The position numbers and the translations under genes were made by a program. Below the pieces are notes generated by a model. That model was given only the letters and a program-made list of their open reading frames with translations. It ran no database searches and was not told the origin of the DNA. From the NCBI RefSeq assembly GCF_024793895.1, contig NZ_JANUSB010000009.1, positions 1-64,000 on the forward strand: a DNA stretch of 64,000 bases, in the 5' to 3' direction. Positions 60,685 through 64,000 of the stretch are shown here, piece after piece. Numbering within the stretch: the stretch's first letter is position 1; each line of letters starts with the position of its first letter. This DNA is from Serratia sp. AKBS12 (lineage in GTDB: Bacteria; Pseudomonadota; Gammaproteobacteria; Enterobacterales; Enterobacteriaceae).

Positions 60685-61764
60685 ATGAAAGCGGCAACCG
60701 CTGTAATCGACCGCCGCGCTCTGCGACACAACCTGCAACAGGTACGCCGTCAGGCGCCGCAAAGCCGCCTGATCGCGGTAGTGAAAGCAAACGCTTATGG
60801 GCATGGCCTGCTGGAAACGGCTCACACCTTGCAAGATGCCGACTGCTACGGCGTGGCGCGCATCGGCGAGGCGCTGATGCTGCGTTCCGGCGGTATCGTC
60901 AAACCGATTTTGCTGCTGGAAGGCTTCTTTGCCGCCGAGGATCTGCCGGTTTTGGTCGCCAATAACATTGAAACCGCAGTACACAGCATTGAACAGCTCG
61001 AGGCGCTGGAGCAGGCCGAACTGGCGCGGCCGGTGCCGGTATGGATGAAGATCGACACCGGCATGCACCGTCTGGGGGTGCGGCCTGAACAGGCAGAGGC
61101 GTTTTATCAGCGCCTGTGTGCCTGTCGCAACGTGGTACAGCCGGTGAATATCATGAGCCACTTCAGCCGTGCCGACGAGCCGAACAGTGACGTGACGCAG
61201 CAGCAAATCGCCTGTTTTAGCGCCTTCGCCCGCGGCAAGCCAGGGCAGCGCTCGATTGCCGCTTCCGGCGGTACGTTGTTGTGGCCGGATGCGCACAACG
61301 AGTGGGTGCGGCCGGGCATCATTCTCTATGGCGTTTCACCGATTGAACAGCGCCACGGTGGGCAGTTTGATCTGCAGCCGGCGATGACATTGAAGTCCTG
61401 CCTGATCGCGGTGCGCGAACATAAGGCGGGTGAAGCGGTGGGCTATGGCGCCACCTGGATTAGCCCGCGGGATACGCGGCTGGGGGTGGTGGCGATGGGC
61501 TACGGCGACGGCTATCCGCGCAGTGCGCCAACCGGTACGCCGATATGGCTTAACGGGCGCGAGGTGCCGATCGTCGGTCGGGTTTCCATGGACATGATTT
61601 CGGTCGATCTCGGGCCGGACGCCAGCGACCGGGTGGGGGATGAGGTGGTGCTATGGGGCGCGCCGCTGCCGGTAGAACGCATTGCCGAGGTGACCGGCAT
61701 CAGCGCCTACGAGCTGATAACCAAACTGACCCAGCGGGTGGCAATGGAATATATTGGCGAATGA
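60685..61764 (+). CDS. alr: alanine racemase (biosynthetic)
   Basis: PLP enzyme that makes D-alanine for peptidoglycan. The 359 residues equal E. coli Alr. PLP-binding Lys34 lies in [11 protein letters not shown]; the second catalytic residue, a tyrosine, is in VGYGATW. Good start after TTAAGGAA. It follows dnaB in the same direction as in E. coli. The next gene there is tyrB, but here a convergent PheC-like gene follows. Confidence 0.95.
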   Translation: MKAATAVIDRRALRHNLQQVRRQAPQSRLIAVVKANAYGHGLLETAHTLQDADCYGVARIGEALMLRSGGIVKPILLLEGFFAAEDLPVLVANNIETAVHSIEQLEALEQAELARPVPVWMKIDTGMHRLGVRPEQAEAFYQRLCACRNVVQPVNIMSHFSRADEPNSDVTQQQIACFSAFARGKPGQRSIAASGGTLLWPDAHNEWVRPGIILYGVSPIEQRHGGQFDLQPAMTLKSCLIAVREHKAGEAVGYGATWISPRDTRLGVVAMGYGDGYPRSAPTGTPIWLNGREVPIVGRVSMDMISVDLGPDASDRVGDEVVLWGAPLPVERIAEVTGISAYELITKLTQRVAMEYIGE

Positions 61765-61774
61765 TGGCTCCGTT

Positions 61775-61806
61775 CCCCGGCCCGGCAGTTCATGACCGGG
61801 CCGGGG
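61775..61806. terminator. hairpin between alr and the PheC-like gene
   Basis: CCCCGGCCCGG pairs perfectly with CCGGGCCGGGG across a 10-nt loop between two convergent genes. There is no clear U tract, so it may act mainly as an mRNA-end stabiliser. Confidence 0.65.
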
Positions 61807-61814
61807 AGTGTCGA

Positions 61815-62582
61815 TCACTTCTTCACAGCCAGCCAGCTGTCGATAATCTTCTGGTATTCGCCGGTGGCCTTCGCCAGATGCAGCCATTGGTCGACGTACA
61901 GTTTCCAGCTCAGATCGTCACGCGGCAGCATGTAGGCCTTTTCGCCGTACTGCATGGGTTTTTTCGGGTTCACCGCGCACAGCTTTGGATAACGTTTTTG
62001 CTGATACAGCGCTTCTGACGCGTCGGTAATCATCACGTCCGCCTTGCGATCGACCAACTGCTGGAAAATCGCCATATTGTCATGCGACAGGGTCAGGTTG
62101 ACCTTCGGCAGGTGGGCGCGAACAAAGGCTTCATTGGTGCCACCGGCCGGTTCAATCACGCGTACCGACGGTTTGTTTATCTGTGCGATAGTGCGGTATT
62201 TCTTTACGTCGGTGCAGCGCACCAGCGGGATCTTGCCGTCGGTATCCAGCCTGTCAGCGAAGAACGCCTGTTTTTGCCGCTCCAGGGTGACGGAAATACC
62301 GCCCATGGCGATGTCGCATTTACCGGCGTTGAAATCCTGCATCAGGGTTTTCCAACTGGTTTTCACCCATTTTACTTCTGCTCCCAGGCTTTTCGCCAGC
62401 GACTGCGCCATGGCGATATCGATCCCCTGGTAATTGCCTTCCTGCGTCAGGAAGGTGTACGGCTTGTAGTCGCCGGTGGTGCACACTTCGAGTTTTTTCT
62501 GTTGGGTAACCTTATCCAGGTGGGACTGGGCGCTGGCGCTGCCGGCAGCGATCAGCAGGGCAAGAGGCAGTAATTTCTTCAT
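61815..62582 (-). CDS. periplasmic cyclohexadienyl dehydratase-like protein (PheC type)
   Basis: A 255-residue exported protein of the amino-acid-binding fold (SBP family 3), with a signal peptide cleaved after ASA (residue 20). It resembles Pseudomonas PheC, which makes phenylpyruvate from prephenate or phenylalanine from arogenate in the periplasm: TTGDYKPYTFLTQEG, TSWKTLMQDFNAGKCDIAM, GGTNEAF, FQQLVDRKADVMITDASEA, LCAVNP all align. ATG 62582 is chosen over 62627 because it starts the signal peptide. A true solute-binding protein is the alternative; no permease or ATPase is adjacent. Confidence 0.85.
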   Translation of the reverse strand: MKKLLPLALLIAAGSASAQSHLDKVTQQKKLEVCTTGDYKPYTFLTQEGNYQGIDIAMAQSLAKSLGAEVKWVKTSWKTLMQDFNAGKCDIAMGGISVTLERQKQAFFADRLDTDGKIPLVRCTDVKKYRTIAQINKPSVRVIEPAGGTNEAFVRAHLPKVNLTLSHDNMAIFQQLVDRKADVMITDASEALYQQKRYPKLCAVNPKKPMQYGEKAYMLPRDDLSWKLYVDQWLHLAKATGEYQKIIDSWLAVKK

Positions 62583-62859
62583 CGTTTCCCTTGGTATCAA
62601 TAGAGGTTTGCATACGCCGGATGGCAATTTTTTGTCGTTGGCCTGGTTAAATTACCCGTTTTTTATGCCGTAAATAAATGCTTATGTATCAATTTGCTGG
62701 CGTAGGCACCGGATCGATGCGTCAAGACGGTTACTGTAGCGGCAGTAGCCACATGTAGCCCTCACGAGGGGCTTTGCGCCTGGCGCAGCGGCGACAGATT
62801 GGGGGCAGCGAAACCTGAGCGGCAGGCCGGTTGCGTAGCCGATACCCGCAGGAGCAGCG
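62583..62859 (-). other. gap between nudI and the PheC-like gene
   Basis: A 277-bp leader-like gap on the minus strand. The part next to nudI (62720-62855) is GC-rich with small hairpins (for example GCGC-CTG-GCGC at 62777-62787); the part next to the PheC-like gene is AT-rich and could hold its promoter (TTGATA, then CATAAA after 19 bp). I recognise no riboswitch or gene. Confidence 0.4.
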
Positions 62860-63285
62860 TTAAATCACCCCTTTCTGGCTAAAGGTAACCCGCGTCGCCT
62901 CATTTAAGTCGAGATTCTTTATAGCCGCCGGCGGTAGCCAGATGATTTCCTGAAACTCTTCGTTGAAGGTGATGGTACGATTGGCACTGATACAGTCAAA
63001 GATAAGATAAATCATGTAAATTTCTTCGCTAGTGCCATCCGGATAGGTTTTCGTGCGAATATCATCACGAAACGCCCACGGCTTAACCTCAGCGATCAGC
63101 AGTTCCTCGCCTAGTTCCTCCCTGATCTCGCGCCTTAGCGCGCCCTCCATCGTTTCGCCGGGTTCTATTCCGCCACCAGGTAGCGCCCATTGCCCCGGGA
63201 AAACCCCGCGATCGGCAGCCATTTTACACAGCAGAAACTCACCGTCATTCTGTATAACAGGACATACGATTGTTCTCTGGCGCAT
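62860..63285 (-). CDS. nudI: nucleoside triphosphatase NudI
   Basis: A 141-residue Nudix hydrolase, same length as E. coli NudI and very similar ([56 protein letters not shown]). The Nudix box runs from GGGIEPGE to [10 protein letters not shown]. The family hydrolyses pyrimidine (deoxy)nucleoside triphosphates to monophosphates. Start ATG after GGAGATGA. In E. coli the gene is elsewhere. It stands alone, divergent from the Lrp-type regulator. Confidence 0.92.
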   Translation of the reverse strand: MRQRTIVCPVIQNDGEFLLCKMAADRGVFPGQWALPGGGIEPGETMEGALRREIREELGEELLIAEVKPWAFRDDIRTKTYPDGTSEEIYMIYLIFDCISANRTITFNEEFQEIIWLPPAAIKNLDLNEATRVTFSQKGVI

Positions 63286-63413
63286 TTCATCTCCTAGAAA
63301 TCATTTGCAGTGAATCGCAAATTTCGGTGCTTTCGGTATAGATCACCATAACAACGATTAAAAAGCTGATAGTCTGTAGCGTCAACATTTCTTAACACAG
63401 TTTACAGGTGGCT

Positions 63414-63881
63414 ATGTACAACATTGACGATTTTGATATGAAAATCCTGACGCTGTTACAGGCCAACGGCCGCTTGACCAACCAGGAGCTGAGCGACCTG
63501 GTAGGGCTTTCCGCCTCCCAGTGTTCACGGCGGCGCATCAGCCTGGAACAGGCTCAGCTGATCCGTGGCTACCACGCGCGGTTGGCGCCGGAGGCGGTGG
63601 GCCTCGGGCTGGTGGGGCTGATCGAAGTCAGCCTGGTGACCCATGCCCAGCAGCATATCGACAGTTTCCACCAGATGCTGGAGGAGGTGGACGCGATCAT
63701 TGACGCTTATAAAACCACCGGTGACGCGGATTACCTGCTGAAAGTCGCGGTGGCGGATCTGCCGGCGCTTAGCGACTTTATCAGTCAGACGCTGTCGAGC
63801 CACCAAAGCGTGGCGCATATCAAAACCGCCGTGGTGCTGAACCGCATCAAGGAAAACGGTCTGCTGCCGGTTGCACGTTAA
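63414..63881 (+). CDS. Lrp/AsnC-family transcriptional regulator
   Basis: A 155-residue regulator with an N-terminal helix-turn-helix (residues 6-50: LTNQELSDLVGLSASQCSRR) and a C-terminal RAM domain that normally binds amino acids. ATG 63414 is chosen because ACAGGTGG lies 5 nt upstream; a GTG at 63408 would overlap that site. Members usually control a nearby amino-acid gene; candidates are the gene beginning past the right edge, or nudI, which is divergent. I cannot name the effector. Confidence 0.85.
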   Translation: MYNIDDFDMKILTLLQANGRLTNQELSDLVGLSASQCSRRRISLEQAQLIRGYHARLAPEAVGLGLVGLIEVSLVTHAQQHIDSFHQMLEEVDAIIDAYKTTGDADYLLKVAVADLPALSDFISQTLSSHQSVAHIKTAVVLNRIKENGLLPVAR

Positions 63882-64000
63882 GAAAAGTTGCCAGACTGAC
63901 ACGGTGAGCAGCAGAGCGTATGAGACGGGCATTTCCCCGTTGAATGCGTCTATAGTAGATAGGCTTGCCGTACCCCAAATAACAAAATCAAGGAGAACAC
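63882..64000 (+). promoter_or_regulatory. upstream region of a gene starting beyond the window
   Basis: The last 119 bases contain no coding frame and end with AAGGAGAACAC, a strong ribosome binding site, so a plus-strand start codon is expected at or just after the right edge. By synteny with E. coli (alr followed by tyrB) it might be tyrB, but this cannot be seen. Confidence 0.5.

Noticed and set aside
62628-62859. Riboswitch-like leader before the PheC-like gene
   Set aside because: It has GC-rich hairpins but none of the consensus boxes of known amino-acid, cobalamin or SAM riboswitches, and no terminator/antiterminator pair.
63882-63990. TyrR box ahead of a supposed tyrB beyond the edge
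   Set aside because: I looked for a TGTAAA-N6-TTTACA palindrome and found none convincing, and the downstream gene cannot be seen.

Overview
The window looks like a piece of an enterobacterial chromosome, most probably Serratia or a close relative. Gene order follows the Escherichia coli 90-92 min region closely (rrn end, metA, aceBAK, iclR, metH, yjbB, lysC, pgi, psiE, malGFE/malK-lamB-malM, ubiCA, plsB/dgkA, lexA-dinF, yjbJ, zur, dusA, pspG, qorA, dnaB, alr). The proteins resemble E. coli orthologues closely in length and motifs, and the coding DNA is GC-rich. I see no insertion sequence, prophage, CRISPR array or intact tRNA gene. The genus is inference from sequence style and synteny.

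Region by region: 1-513 is the 3' end of an rRNA operon whose 5S gene appears broken or decayed. 514-7407 holds a small secreted protein, metA and the glyoxylate operon aceBAK. 7438-10653 is a convergent Entner-Doudoroff/gluconate block (gntK, edd, eda) lying between aceK and iclR, which are neighbours in E. coli. 10902-15724 is iclR and metH. 15762-26706 is a ten-gene block equivalent to the scattered-strand E. coli ygc locus (ygcP, ygcE, yqcE, ygcW, ygcU, ygcS, ygcR, ygcQ, ygcO, ygcN), inserted between metH and yjbB. 27012-36290 carries yjbB, a BASS transporter, lysC with a lysine riboswitch, a Na+/H+ antiporter, pgi and adhP. 36446-38505 is a wzi-like gene and psiE. 38586-47299 is the maltose regulon, with an extra shortened GH13 gene fused by overlap to malK. 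47549-61764 is housekeeping (ubiCA, plsB, dgkA, lexA, dinF, yjbJ, zur, an acetyltransferase, dusA, pspG, qorA, dnaB, alr). 61815-63881 carries a PheC-like periplasmic protein, nudI and an Lrp/AsnC regulator; a further gene seems to start just beyond the right edge.

The most interesting part is the ygc-type block. It encodes two MFS transporters, an FGGY kinase, an SDR dehydrogenase, a VAO-type FAD dehydrogenase, both ETF subunits, a FixC-like flavoprotein and its ferredoxin partner, plus a GlpP-family antiterminator. In the divergent promoter region (19115-19569) each transcript begins with a nearly identical leader: an antiterminator hairpin that overlaps and excludes a long intrinsic terminator. 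Behind each leader sits a strong CRP site, spaced as in class II promoters. The sequence therefore suggests a catabolic pathway of unknown substrate, under cAMP-CRP control plus antitermination probably by the block's own GlpP-like protein, with electrons passed through ETF to the quinone pool.

Other points worth checking are the degenerate 5S region, the catalytically incomplete GH13 protein in the malK operon, a structured RNA or MITE-like element between pspG and qorA, and tandem GntR operators ahead of gntK.
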